DNA from: Okeania sp. SIO2C9
GTDB taxonomy: Bacteria > Cyanobacteriota > Cyanobacteriia > Cyanobacteriales > Microcoleaceae
DNA length: 62,067 bases
NCBI RefSeq assembly: GCF_010672455.1
Contig: NZ_JAAHGO010000036.1
Span: 26,654-88,720, forward strand
Direction of reading: 5' to 3'
In this document: positions 44,199 through 52,642 of the stretch, in pieces
How the letters are laid out: each line of letters begins with the position of its first letter
Numbering within the stretch: the stretch's first letter is position 1
Program-made: the position numbers and the translations under genes
Notes under the pieces: generated by a model
Told to the model about the DNA's origin: nothing
Database searches by the model: none
The model's input: only the letters and a program-made list of their open reading frames with translations

Positions 44199-45127
44199 AA
44201 ATGTCACAAATAGTTTCAAATGAAATCTTACTTTTGACTTTTAACTTCGGTGAAACGGTGAAAATCTTACTTTTGACTTTTGACTTTGGTGAAACGGTGG
44301 AAATCTTACTTTTGACTTTTGACTTCGGTGAAACGGTTAAAATCTTACTTTTGAATTTTGACTTTTGACTTTGGTGAAACGGTTAAAATCTTACTTTTGA
44401 CTTTTGACTTCGGTGAAACGGTGAAAATTTTATTTTTGGCTTTCGACTTTTGACTTCGGTGAAACGGTGAAAATTTTATTTTTGACTTTTGGCTTTCGAC
44501 TTTTAACTTCCATGAAACGGTGAAAATTTTATTTTTGGCTTTCGACTTTTGACTTCGGTGAAACGGTGAAAATTTTATTTTTGACTTTTGGCTTTCGACT
44601 TTTAACTTCGGTGAAACGGTGAAAATTTTATTTTTGGCTTTCGACTTTTAACTTCGGTGAAACGGTGAAAATTTTATTTTTGACTTTTGACTTTTAACTT
44701 CCATGAAACGGTGAAAATTTTATTTTTGGCTTTCGACTTTTAACTTCGGTGAAACGGTGAAAATCTTACTTTTGACTTTCGACTTTTAACTTCCATGAAA
44801 CGGTGAAAATTTTATTTTTGACTTTCGACTTTTAACTTCCATGAAACGGTGAAAATTTTATTTTTGACTTTTGACTTTTGACTTTTAACTTTTGACTTCC
44901 GTGAAAGGGATTGACTTTTGAGAGACAATACTTATAATTTCATTAATGTGAGTATTTCCTGCGGACTGCTGCGCAAACAGCTATTAGTAGTCAGATGGTG
45001 ATTTTTAATTTTCCTTGGATTGGAGACTAATTTTTCCTTCTAAGCAGTATGAATTAATAACTTATAGCTGATGGCTGATAGCTGATAGCTGAATGCTTAC
45101 TCATTAATTGTTTAGTCAAGAAAGATT
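44199..45127. repeat. Minisatellite between ptxA and ptxB
   Basis: From about 44213 to 44915, some fifteen units of the form GGTGAAACGGTGAAAAT plus runs of the heptamer GACTTTT/CTTTTGA. Unit length varies from about 40 to 65 bases. The rest to 45127 has a GATAGCTGATAGCTG run at about 45063-45090. No gene, no obvious terminator. Confidence 0.95.
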
Positions 45128-46051
45128 ATGTTAAGTTTAATCCTCAAAAAAAATTTTTTGATAGTGCTTTTTTTGGCTTGGTTAGGTTTAGTTAGTTGTA
45201 GTAATTCTAATACTCAAACATCAAGTACAGAAAATCAACCCACACAAGCAGATACAAAAGCTAACCCTGAGAAATTAGTTGTTGCTTTATTACCAGATGA
45301 ATCTGCAGCTACTGTCATTCAAAATAATAAAGGACTTGAGACTTATTTAGAAAATAAACTAAGTAAAGATATTGAATTATTTGTCAGCACTGATTATTCT
45401 TCTATGATTGAAGTGGCTAGCAAAGGACGTTTAGATTTAGCCTATTTTGGTCCCTTGTCTTACGTTTTAGCGAAAACTAAAAGTAATATTGAACCCTTTG
45501 CGGCTTTAGAAAAAGATGGAAAAACCACTTATCAAGCTCTAGTTATTGGTAATGCAGAATCAGGAATTGATTCCTATGAAAAAATAGAAGGAAAAGTTAT
45601 GGCATATGGCGATCAAGCTTCTACTTCTAGTCACTTAATTCCCAAGTCAATGTTAATGGAAAAAGGATTAAAAGCTGGGGAAAATTATGAAGAGGTTTTT
45701 GCGGGTGCCCATGATGCTGTTGCTGTTGCTGTTGCTAATGGAAAAGCACAAGCGGGAGGGTTGAGCAAACCCATTTTTACTGCCTTAGTTGAGAGGGGAA
45801 CAATTGATAAAAATAAGGTAATTATTATTGCTGAATCTAAAGCTTTTCCTCAATATCCTTGGACAATGCGTTCTGATTTAGAACCTGAACTTAAAACACA
45901 AATTCAACAGGCATTTTTAGAATTAGAAGATGAAGCTATACTAAAACCATTTAAAGCAGATGGATTTCAATCAATTACAGATGAAGATTATAATGTGGTG
46001 AGAGACTTAGGAAAACTACTCGATCTTGATTTTGCTGAATTGAGTAAATAA
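45128..46051 (+). CDS. ptxB: Phosphite/phosphonate-binding lipoprotein
   Basis: 307 residues, PhnD/PtxB-type periplasmic binding protein. The lipoprotein signal ends in the lipobox LVSC (Cys25 region), followed by an Asn/Ser/Thr-rich linker. The mature protein has the family's features: VVALLPDESAATVIQNNKGL at the start, then FVSTDYSSMIEVASKGRLDLAYFGPLSYVL, YGDQASTSSHLIPKSML, and FAGAHDAVAVAVANGKAQAG with a conserved ligand-site His and Asp. It delivers phosphite to the ptxA/ptxC importer. ATG preceded by AAGAAAG. Repeats on both sides separate it from its operon partners. Confidence 0.9.
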   Translation: MLSLILKKNFLIVLFLAWLGLVSCSNSNTQTSSTENQPTQADTKANPEKLVVALLPDESAATVIQNNKGLETYLENKLSKDIELFVSTDYSSMIEVASKGRLDLAYFGPLSYVLAKTKSNIEPFAALEKDGKTTYQALVIGNAESGIDSYEKIEGKVMAYGDQASTSSHLIPKSMLMEKGLKAGENYEEVFAGAHDAVAVAVANGKAQAGGLSKPIFTALVERGTIDKNKVIIIAESKAFPQYPWTMRSDLEPELKTQIQQAFLELEDEAILKPFKADGFQSITDEDYNVVRDLGKLLDLDFAELSK

Positions 46052-46235
46052 TAAATAAGCTGTCAGCTATCAGCTATCAGTTATCAGCTTCCGAAACACA
46101 TCTAAAATTTCCTCCTACACAATTAATTGTATGAGTTAACCACTTAAGTTAGTCATTATTGTGTTTCAATTCTATAGTTGAAAATATAGTAGAAGTTCAA
46201 GGAAAAGCTTGCTTAATTTATGAAAAATATTAAAT

Positions 46236-46462
46236 AGGGCTTGCTGATTAAATATCAAAGCATTGACTGATATTGGTTGTAGATTTTTTTTGTCTAAAAA
46301 AGCGTTAGTTTTTCGGTGAAAAAAGCTCAAAAAGTTAGTATTTTGAGACGATTATGGCAGAAAAATCAACGGAAAATTTTTCCTACTACCGCTTCTATAA
46401 TTTCCCTAACTCCTGACTAAATGACTACTAGGAAGAGCAAAAATACTTTTTCAGCAAACCCT
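46236..46462. mobile_element. MITE-like element, family B, between ptxB and ptxC
   Basis: AGGGCTTGCTGATTAAATA at the left, TTTTTCAGCAAACCCT at the right, flanked by AAAT (46232-46235, 46463-46466). The body carries AAAAAGTTAGTATTTTG as in the other copies. No ORF. Confidence 0.75.
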
Positions 46463-46583
46463 AAATATCTGAGACTGAGAGCTGATTCTTAATAGCTGAA
46501 TGCTTACAAAAAATTAGTCAATTTTATTCTAAAAATTATCTTTAATGATAACTGAAAACTGACAACTGAAAACTAACAACTGA

Positions 46584-46726
46584 TATAGCGTTTTCAAATG
46601 AGATGTTAAATAAGAGTTGGTTATTTACTAACGGTAAAAAGTCCGGCAAACTTTCTTACCTGTTGCCTGTTGCCTGTTGCCTAAAAGCGATCGGGTTTTT
46701 GGAGCAACTCAAATGAAATTACTATA
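46584..46726. mobile_element. MITE-like element, family G, with a 5-bp target duplication
   Basis: Ends TATAGCGTTTTCAAATGAG and CTCAAATGAAATTACTATA are imperfect inverses. ACTGA occurs at 46579-46583 and 46727-46731. The flanks are GATAACTGAAA simple repeat, so the duplication could be chance. The interior has a GTTGCCTGTTGCC run and AAGCGATCGGG. Confidence 0.6.
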
Positions 46727-46746
46727 ACTGATAACTGATAACTGAA

Positions 46747-47553
46747 ATGATGGTTACTCCTAATAAATTTGATAGTTTGCTCCGTCAACAACAAAGAAGT
46801 TGGTATATTTCTTTGACTAAAACATTGACTTTGTTAGGTATTATTTTAGTGAGTTTTGGGAGTGTGGGATTATTGGATGGACAACGGTTATCTGAGGGAG
46901 TTCCTGACTTAATTGACATGGTTGGAGAAATGTTCCCGCCTGATTTTAGTCGCGCTCTAAACTGGATTAAACCTTTAGTTGATACTATTGCTATGAGTAT
47001 TGCTGGAACAGGTATGGCTATTGCTCTTTCTCTTCCCCTTTCTTTAGGAGCTGCTCGTAATACCACACCTCATCCTTTTGTTTATTTCCTATCAAGAATG
47101 ATTTTGAATATAGCCAGGGCAATTCCTGAATTAATTCTAGGAATTATTTTTGTGGCAGCAGTTGGATTTGGCACACTTCCTGGTGTATTAGCACTAGGAT
47201 TTCATTCAATTGGTATGGTGGGAAAATTCTTTGCTGAGGCTATAGAACATACAGATAATTCTCCGATTGAAGCGGCAAAATCTGCGGGTGCTAATCATTT
47301 ACAAATTATTTTTCATAGTATTTTTCCTCAAATTTTTCCTCAAATTGCTGATGTAACTTTTTACCGTTGGGAATACAATTTTCGAGCCTCAATGGTATTA
47401 GGAGCTGTGGGAGCTGGTGGCATTGGATTTGAGATTATTGGAGCCTTACGTTTACTCAAATATGAGGAAGTTTCTGCACTTTTATTAGTTGTATTAATAA
47501 TGGTTACTTTAGTTGATAGTTTAAGTAATTATTTACGTCAAAAATTTATTTAA
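46747..47553 (+). CDS. ptxC: Phosphite ABC transporter permease
   Basis: 268 residues, PhnE/PtxC-type inner-membrane permease with about six helices. The ATPase-contact (EAA) loop reads EAAKSAGANHLQIIFHSIFP (near 178-197), followed by RWEYNFRASMVLGAVGAGGI, a block typical of phosphonate/phosphite permeases. Works with ptxA and ptxB. ATG at 46747, directly followed by a second ATG; upstream is a GATAACTGAAA repeat with no Shine-Dalgarno, so the true leader may have been altered by the repeat. The gap to ptxD is 475 bases of heptamer repeats. Confidence 0.9.
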   Translation: MMVTPNKFDSLLRQQQRSWYISLTKTLTLLGIILVSFGSVGLLDGQRLSEGVPDLIDMVGEMFPPDFSRALNWIKPLVDTIAMSIAGTGMAIALSLPLSLGAARNTTPHPFVYFLSRMILNIARAIPELILGIIFVAAVGFGTLPGVLALGFHSIGMVGKFFAEAIEHTDNSPIEAAKSAGANHLQIIFHSIFPQIFPQIADVTFYRWEYNFRASMVLGAVGAGGIGFEIIGALRLLKYEEVSALLLVVLIMVTLVDSLSNYLRQKFI

Positions 47554-48010
47554 AGAAGAAGGAAGAAGGAAGAAGGAAGAGGGAAGAAGGAAGAAGGAGT
47601 AAATATTGAAAAAAAAGTTTTAAGCCGATAAAATCTTACTTTTGACTTTTGACTTTTGACTTTTGAATTCCCTTTCAAACTTTAGATGTGAAATAATTTC
47701 CTGAAATTACTGTTAAAATCTTACTTTTGACTTTTGACTTTTGACTTTTGAATTTCCTTGGTATATTTCATGTCGCACAGCGAAAAGTTTTAAGCCAATA
47801 AAATCTTACTTTTGACTTTTGACTTTTGACTTTTGAATTTCCTTGGTATATTTCATGTCGCACAGCGAAAAATTCTAAGCCGATAAAATCTTACTTTTAA
47901 CTTTTGAATTTTGAATTTATTTTTAAACTTTAGATGTGAAATAATTTCCTGAAATTACTGTTAAAATCTTACTTTTAACTTTTGACTTTTGACTTTTGAC
48001 TTTTGAATTC
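47554..48010. repeat. Heptamer repeat block between ptxC and ptxD
   Basis: A GAAGGAAGAAG run (47555-47600) is followed by four or five runs of CTTTTGA separated by near-identical spacers (TTTCATGTCGCACAGCGAAA twice; TTTAGATGTGAAATAATTTC twice). No gene. Confidence 0.95.
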
Positions 48011-48028
48011 CCTCTTCCTTACTAAATT

Positions 48029-49024
48029 ATGAATAAAAAACCTAAAGTTGTTATTACCCATTGGATTCATCCTGAAGTTATTGACTATTTAAATCAAACT
48101 TGTGAAGTTATTCTCAATCAAACTCAAGACACATTATCTCGTGAAGAAATTATCAAACGAACCAAAGAAGCTGAAGGTTTAATGGTATTTATGCCTGACT
48201 ATATTGAATCGAGTTTTTTGGATACTTGTCCCCAATTAAAAGTTATCGCAGGAGCTTTAAGAGGCTATGATAATTTTGATATAGATGCTTGTACAAAACG
48301 AGGTATTTGGTTCACAATTGTTCCGGATTTATTAGCAGCACCAACAGCAGAATTAACTATTGGTTTACTAATTGGATTAGGTCGTCGAATGTTAGAAGGC
48401 GATCGCTTAATTCGTAATGGTAACTTTCAAGGATGGAAACCACAACTTTATAGTAGGGGATTATTAAATCAAACTCTAGGAATTGTGGGAATGGGAAAAT
48501 TAGGAAAAGCTTTGGTTCAAAGATTAGTAGGTTTTGAAATGAATTTACTTTACACCGATCCTATTCCTTTATCTGTAGAACAAGAAACTGCCTGGAAAAT
48601 CTCTAAAGTGTCTTTAGAAGAACTCTTAAAAAGTAGTGATTATGTAGTGTTAATGGTACCTTTAATTCCTAATACCTATCATCTGATTAATCAAGATACC
48701 TTAGCTAAGATGAAACCAAATAGTTTCCTAATTAATCCTTGTCGGGGGTCAGTTGTAGATGAGAAAGCGATCGCCTCGGCAATTCAATCAGGACATTTAG
48801 CTGGATATGCTGCTGATGTATTTGAAATGGAAGATTGGGCAATTTCTCATCGCCCTCAAGAAATTTGCAAAACATTAATAACTGAGAAAAATCAGACTTT
48901 TTTCACTCCTCATTTAGGTTCTGCTGTTGATGAAATTCGCCACGATATTGCTTTTGAAGCAGCCAAAAATATTATTCAAGTTTTATCAGGAAAAATTCCT
49001 CAAGGAGCTGTTAAAAAGCTATAA
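48029..49024 (+). CDS. ptxD: NAD-dependent phosphite dehydrogenase
   Basis: 331 residues, D-2-hydroxyacid dehydrogenase superfamily, matching phosphite dehydrogenase PtxD (phosphite + NAD+ to phosphate + NADH) almost motif by motif: [14 protein letters not shown] (Met55), [36 protein letters not shown], dinucleotide loop [19 protein letters not shown] (Arg239), [13 protein letters not shown] and FTPHLGSAV (His295). The acidic residue in YTDP after the Rossmann fold favours NAD. The P. stutzeri active-site Lys76 corresponds here to Arg78 ([10 protein letters not shown]), a conservative but notable change. With ptxABC this gives growth on phosphite as phosphorus source, as known from Trichodesmium. 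ATG follows CTCTTCCTTACTAAATT with no clear Shine-Dalgarno. Confidence 0.9.
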   Translation: MNKKPKVVITHWIHPEVIDYLNQTCEVILNQTQDTLSREEIIKRTKEAEGLMVFMPDYIESSFLDTCPQLKVIAGALRGYDNFDIDACTKRGIWFTIVPDLLAAPTAELTIGLLIGLGRRMLEGDRLIRNGNFQGWKPQLYSRGLLNQTLGIVGMGKLGKALVQRLVGFEMNLLYTDPIPLSVEQETAWKISKVSLEELLKSSDYVVLMVPLIPNTYHLINQDTLAKMKPNSFLINPCRGSVVDEKAIASAIQSGHLAGYAADVFEMEDWAISHRPQEICKTLITEKNQTFFTPHLGSAVDEIRHDIAFEAAKNIIQVLSGKIPQGAVKKL

Positions 49025-49071
49025 ATCAATAAGGAAGAATTCAAGAATTTAGAATTTAGAATTTAGAATTA

Positions 49072-49892
49072 TACCAAATTTAAAAAAGAATGTTACAAAT
49101 AAACTGGCTATTCAAAAATTAATAACTATTAATTATTACCTGTCCTTGAAAACAGATAGAATTGACTAATAATGAAAATTTTTTCTTGTTTCTCCTTTAA
49201 AGGAGAAGATTTTGACCTTAATTATTCGGTAAATAACTAATAATCTACCTAAAACCTAAAACCTACCACCTACCACCTACTACCTATAATTAGGGTCTGC
49301 GTATGGAAAGTCTTTTTGCTTGAGTAAGAGACAAGAGACAGGACACAGGACACAGAAGAAATGGGAATGAGCTAGGAAGTACGAGTCAAAATTGTAAGAA
49401 TGATTTTTCTGCCCAACTATGCGCCTAAAATACTAACTTTTTGAGTGTTTTAGACGTGATACCATGCACTTCTTTCGACCTCAAAAAGGCACTTGTCTTT
49501 ATATTTCAATTCTTTTAGATTTAATCAGCAACCCCTAATTATTACCTCTGCTTGAAAACCGATAGAATTGACTAATAATGAAAATTTTTTCTTGTTTCTC
49601 CTTTAAAGGAGAGAATTTTTACCTTAATTATTCGGTAAATAACTAATAATCTACCTAAAACCTAAAACCTACCACCTACCACCTACCACCTACCACCTAT
49701 AATTATTACCTCCCCTTGAAAACGGATAGAATTAACTAATAATGAAAATTTTTTCTTGTTTCTCCTTTAAAGGAGAGAATTTTTACCTTAATTATTCGGT
49801 AAATAACTAATAATCTACCTAAAACCTAAAACCTACCACCTACCACCTAACACCTAGAAAATTATTTGTAGCAAACATTTATTAAATTGGTA
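49072..49892. mobile_element. Composite family A element with nested repeats
   Basis: Left TACCAAATTTAAAAAAGAATG and right TTTATTAAATTGGTA, with TTA duplicated at 49069-49071 and 49893-49895. Inside are three family D repeats (49136-49232, 49542-49638, 49706-49802), a family B element (49292-49536) and ACCTAAAACCTACCACC arrays. The 821-bp size comes from these nested insertions and duplications. Confidence 0.65.
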
Positions 49893-49988
49893 TTACCTAT
49901 CCTTTAAAAGAAGAGGATTGACCCAAAGGAAAATTTTTCTTTTTATCCTCTTATAAAGAGGAGGCTTTCAACCACAATTTTTCGGTAA
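49136..49988. repeat. Four family D palindromic repeats
   Basis: Copies at 49136-49232, 49542-49638, 49706-49802 and 49893-49988, each TTACC...GGTAA with a TCTCCTTTAAAGGAGA (or ATCCTCTTATAAAGAGGA) palindrome. The first three are near-identical and alternate with ACCTACC arrays, so they were probably spread by local duplication. Confidence 0.8.
49292..49536. mobile_element. MITE-like element, family B
   Basis: AGGGTCTGCGTATGG at the left and ATCAGCAACCCCT at the right, with AATT on both sides (49288-49291, 49537-49540). Same orientation and internal GAGACAGGAGACAGG-type run as the copy at 2579. Confidence 0.7.
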
Positions 49989-50074
49989 GAAGGAAAAAAG
50001 AAGAAGGAATAAATAAAGTAGATGAGCCTATAGACAGTTAAGGTTTTTTTGTAGCAATTCTGTAATCTCAAGAA

Positions 50075-50176
50075 CTACTATCTATATAAATAACTATCTA
50101 AAATCAACTGGAATAGCTATTTTTAAGCATATATGATTAAGGTCTACCTTTTTATAGCATTCTTTTTTGAAATTAG
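50075..50176. mobile_element. Right part of a family A element
   Basis: ATCTAAAATCAACTGGAATAG through TAGCATTCTTTTTTGAAATTAGTA, similar to 10933-11014. The left end was not found. The rest of the spacer to 50290 shows no gene. Confidence 0.5.
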
Positions 50177-50290
50177 TATTATCTGAACCGTATTGAGCTA
50201 TAAATAAAAATCTTCTTGAGACTAGGGTTAGATAGACAAAACCCTCAGTCTCTACTTAATAATCTAAGTATTCAAAATATCAGTTGAAAA

Positions 50291-50995
50291 TTAATTCACA
50301 CCTTGACAATATTCTTCATAAACACCATCAAGCAATAAATTTAAAGCATCTACTGCCTGAGCTGCTGCTGATAATGCCTCCTGTTTTTCAACATCAGTTT
50401 CACACATTTTTACTAATGCTTCTCTTGTAACTTGGCTGTGAATTTCATCAGCTTTTTCATGTACTTGAAAAAAGGCTAAAGCTGCTTCAGAATTAATGCC
50501 ATAAAATTCTTTCAAACCAGCAATTTTAGTAGTAGCTACTTCAGGAATTTGAGACTCATAAGCATAAAGAGCAGCTAAACCTTTTGCCGGATTTTCACTG
50601 CGGGATAACTCTTTGAGAATACTTACAGATTCCTTGGTTTTTGCTAAATGTGGTCTATTTTTAACTGCTTCCCGTTTTACACCCAAACCTTCCGCAAAAC
50701 GTAACCATAATTCCGGATGATTTGCTGCTCCCATTTCCTCTTCCATAAGATTTTCTAACAGCATTTTACGAGTTTCTAAATCATCACAAGCTGCATGAGT
50801 AGCACTAACATAAGTGGGGAAATAATGAACTTGTAGATAATACTCTTGAGCATACTCTTGCAACATTTCTAGAGAAAGTTTTCCTTCATTCCACATTTGG
50901 TAGAAAGAGTGCTTAAGTAGATGTTGTTTTTCAATAATCTCATCAAGTTGTGCAAGGAAATCTTGTGCAGTCATTTGTGTATTTTGAAGCAACAT
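50291..50995 (-). CDS. CADD-type protein (TENA/PQQC-like), probable pABA/folate role
   Basis: 234 residues, all-helical heme-oxygenase-like fold of the CADD group. Proteins of this group supply para-aminobenzoate for folate in Chlamydia, using a di-metal site and sacrificing one of their own residues. Expected ligand-bearing blocks are visible: LMEEEMGAANHPELW (Glu, His), ALYAYESQIPEVATTKIAGL (Glu and the Lys after it) and AFFQVHEKADEIHS (His, Asp, His). SFYQMW near residue 31 has the conserved Tyr. The length fits the family. ATG is the complement of 50993-50995. The gene stands alone; a plain spacer follows on its 5' side. Confidence 0.85.
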   Translation of the reverse strand: MLLQNTQMTAQDFLAQLDEIIEKQHLLKHSFYQMWNEGKLSLEMLQEYAQEYYLQVHYFPTYVSATHAACDDLETRKMLLENLMEEEMGAANHPELWLRFAEGLGVKREAVKNRPHLAKTKESVSILKELSRSENPAKGLAALYAYESQIPEVATTKIAGLKEFYGINSEAALAFFQVHEKADEIHSQVTREALVKMCETDVEKQEALSAAAQAVDALNLLLDGVYEEYCQGVN

Positions 50996-51000
50996 ACTTA

Positions 51001-51748
51001 TTCAGTAAATTAATAGTTTCAGATATGGATATTATCACATCTTGTTCTACAGCGCTATGCACAAGTCTGTAGGGGCAAATGGCATTCGCCCTCTGTAGAG
51101 TCTGTGGGTAAGTCCTTATTTATTGTCTTTACTAAAAGATTTAGTGTTCTTCTTTGGAAGATATTAGCTATTACCATATATTTGCAACTACGTCAAATAC
51201 CTGTTAGAGCAACTGATGAAAATTAGTCAATCTTCGTTAAAGAAATATCAGGTAATTCCTTAAAAAACAACGAAATAATCATGGTTGTGGGCTGAAAAAT
51301 CTCATTAGGTTATAAATACCCTTGGATTATTATTTATTAATTATATCATGGAAAGGCTGAAACTATTGAAACTCCGTTAGCTAATTGAGGCTTTTTTTGA
51401 TGTTTTTTGTCAGAGATTGATGACAAAGTTGAAAAATTTAAAATTAGAAGCTGAGATTGATAACTAAAACTTTTCAGATAGCGATCGCTGAAGTCAGGAA
51501 TGAGGATTCAATAATGGGACTTACACAAAGTAGAGTGATAAAATAGCTTCAAATATCGGTACTTTGATATTTTTTACAGCGAAAATGCCTTCAAAGCTAG
51601 TAGGGGTAAGGGAAATACGTTGCTCTGGCTAAAAATGGCTCAAACCTAGATATATCAGGAAAAAGGTTGGTTAAATGTAAAACCTAGACTATATAAGGGT
51701 TTGATGCTGTTATTAACATATTTTTTGCCTACCGATATATACAGGTAG
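51001..51748. other. Intergenic stretch, no gene recognised
   Basis: About 750 bp. A hairpin repeat GGGGCAAATGGCATTCGCCC lies near 51071 and recurs, slightly changed, at 61671-61690. A HIP1 site lies at 51481. No reading frame with protein-like composition was seen. Confidence 0.4.
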
Positions 51749-52057
51749 AAAGTTTTTGGTCCTGATATAAAAGATCATAAACAATATATTTTCCCTATAT
51801 TTGACGATTTTGAACGGGGTGAATCAGATGATAATTTATTAGGTTATTTGTTTTTAGTTGACACTAATATTTTTCAAGGAAAAATAGAAGATCCAGAAGT
51901 CAATCTTACATACCTAATGAAGCTTACTTTCCCCTATCCTCCACGTCCTCAATTAGGAGTACAGCTTAATAAGAATGATTTGGATGAATGGATAAAGAAT
52001 AGAGAAAAGAAAGAATTTATTGCAAAAAATCCTTATATTCCATCAAGCTCTTCTTAA
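51749..52057 (+). pseudogene. C-terminal fragment of a PYIP-tail protein
   Basis: A 102-codon open stretch without a start (stop TAG at 51746-51748). It aligns with the last 90 or so residues of the 54957 protein: YIFPIFDDFERGESDDNLLG, DTNIFQGKIEDPE, FPYPPRPQLGV, DLDEWIKNR and the tail AKNPYIPSSSS. The N-terminal half is missing. A rho-independent terminator follows 43 bases after the stop. Function of the family is unknown. Confidence 0.7.
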
Positions 52058-52099
52058 TTCTTTTCAACTACATTTATATTAAAATTAAGTATACGCTTT

Positions 52100-52129
52100 A
52101 CCCGCTTCATACAAACGCGGGTTTTTTTA
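52100..52129 (+). terminator. Rho-independent terminator
   Basis: Stem ACCCGC / GCGGGT with an 11-base loop followed by a run of T residues (to 52129). It closes the PYIP-tail fragment on the plus strand. This is the clearest intrinsic terminator in the window. Confidence 0.8.
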
Positions 52130-52257
52130 TAAGTAGTAATTAGTAGTACTAATTGGAAAAAGCATTACAAATTGTTTAGTGTGATCGCTTTCTAAAGATA
52201 AGATACTATAGTCACAGAAATTTATTCTCAAGTCTAATTAAATTTCATCCTTAACTG

Positions 52258-52591
52258 CGGGTGAGCCTTTGAGAATGTGGTAGCGGTTGGCGTCCCTATT
52301 GGTTATGGTGGTTGGATGAAGAATACAAAAATTTACATTGGAGAAGTCAAAAATGTGGTAAAATTAGTGGTATCAGAGTATTTTAGCTGTCAATGTTATA
52401 TTGCCATTGACGCATCTGAACCTTATCTTTCTCAGATAATTAAGTTTATTGATTCTGACAATTTAATATTTGGCTCAAATGATCCAGACATAGCTCTTTA
52501 GCCAGATGTTGTGGAGCTTCAGGAAAAGTTATCTCCGGAGATAGTGAACAAGATTGTTTGGGATAATCCTAGATGTTTTGATCGCATTTGA
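52258..52591 (+). pseudogene. C-terminal remnant of an amidohydrolase
   Basis: Homologous to the last 110 residues of the 52643 gene: EYFSCQCYIAIDASEPYLSQ, IIKFIDSDNLIFGSNDPDIA and IVWDNPRCFDRI correspond. It has an in-frame TAG after DIAL, and the metal-site region reads GSNDPDI where the intact gene has GSDYPHI. No N-terminal part. It is the first of two such remnants flanking the intact copy. Confidence 0.8.
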
Positions 52592-52642
52592 GGCAAAATC
52601 TACGAGATTTATGATGACTATATTGTACCTGGTCAACAGAAA

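Noticed and set aside
46579-46731. Full certainty about the ACTGA duplication of element G
   Set aside because: The flanks are GATAACTGAAA simple repeats, so a 5-base match is weak evidence; the element is reported at moderate confidence only.
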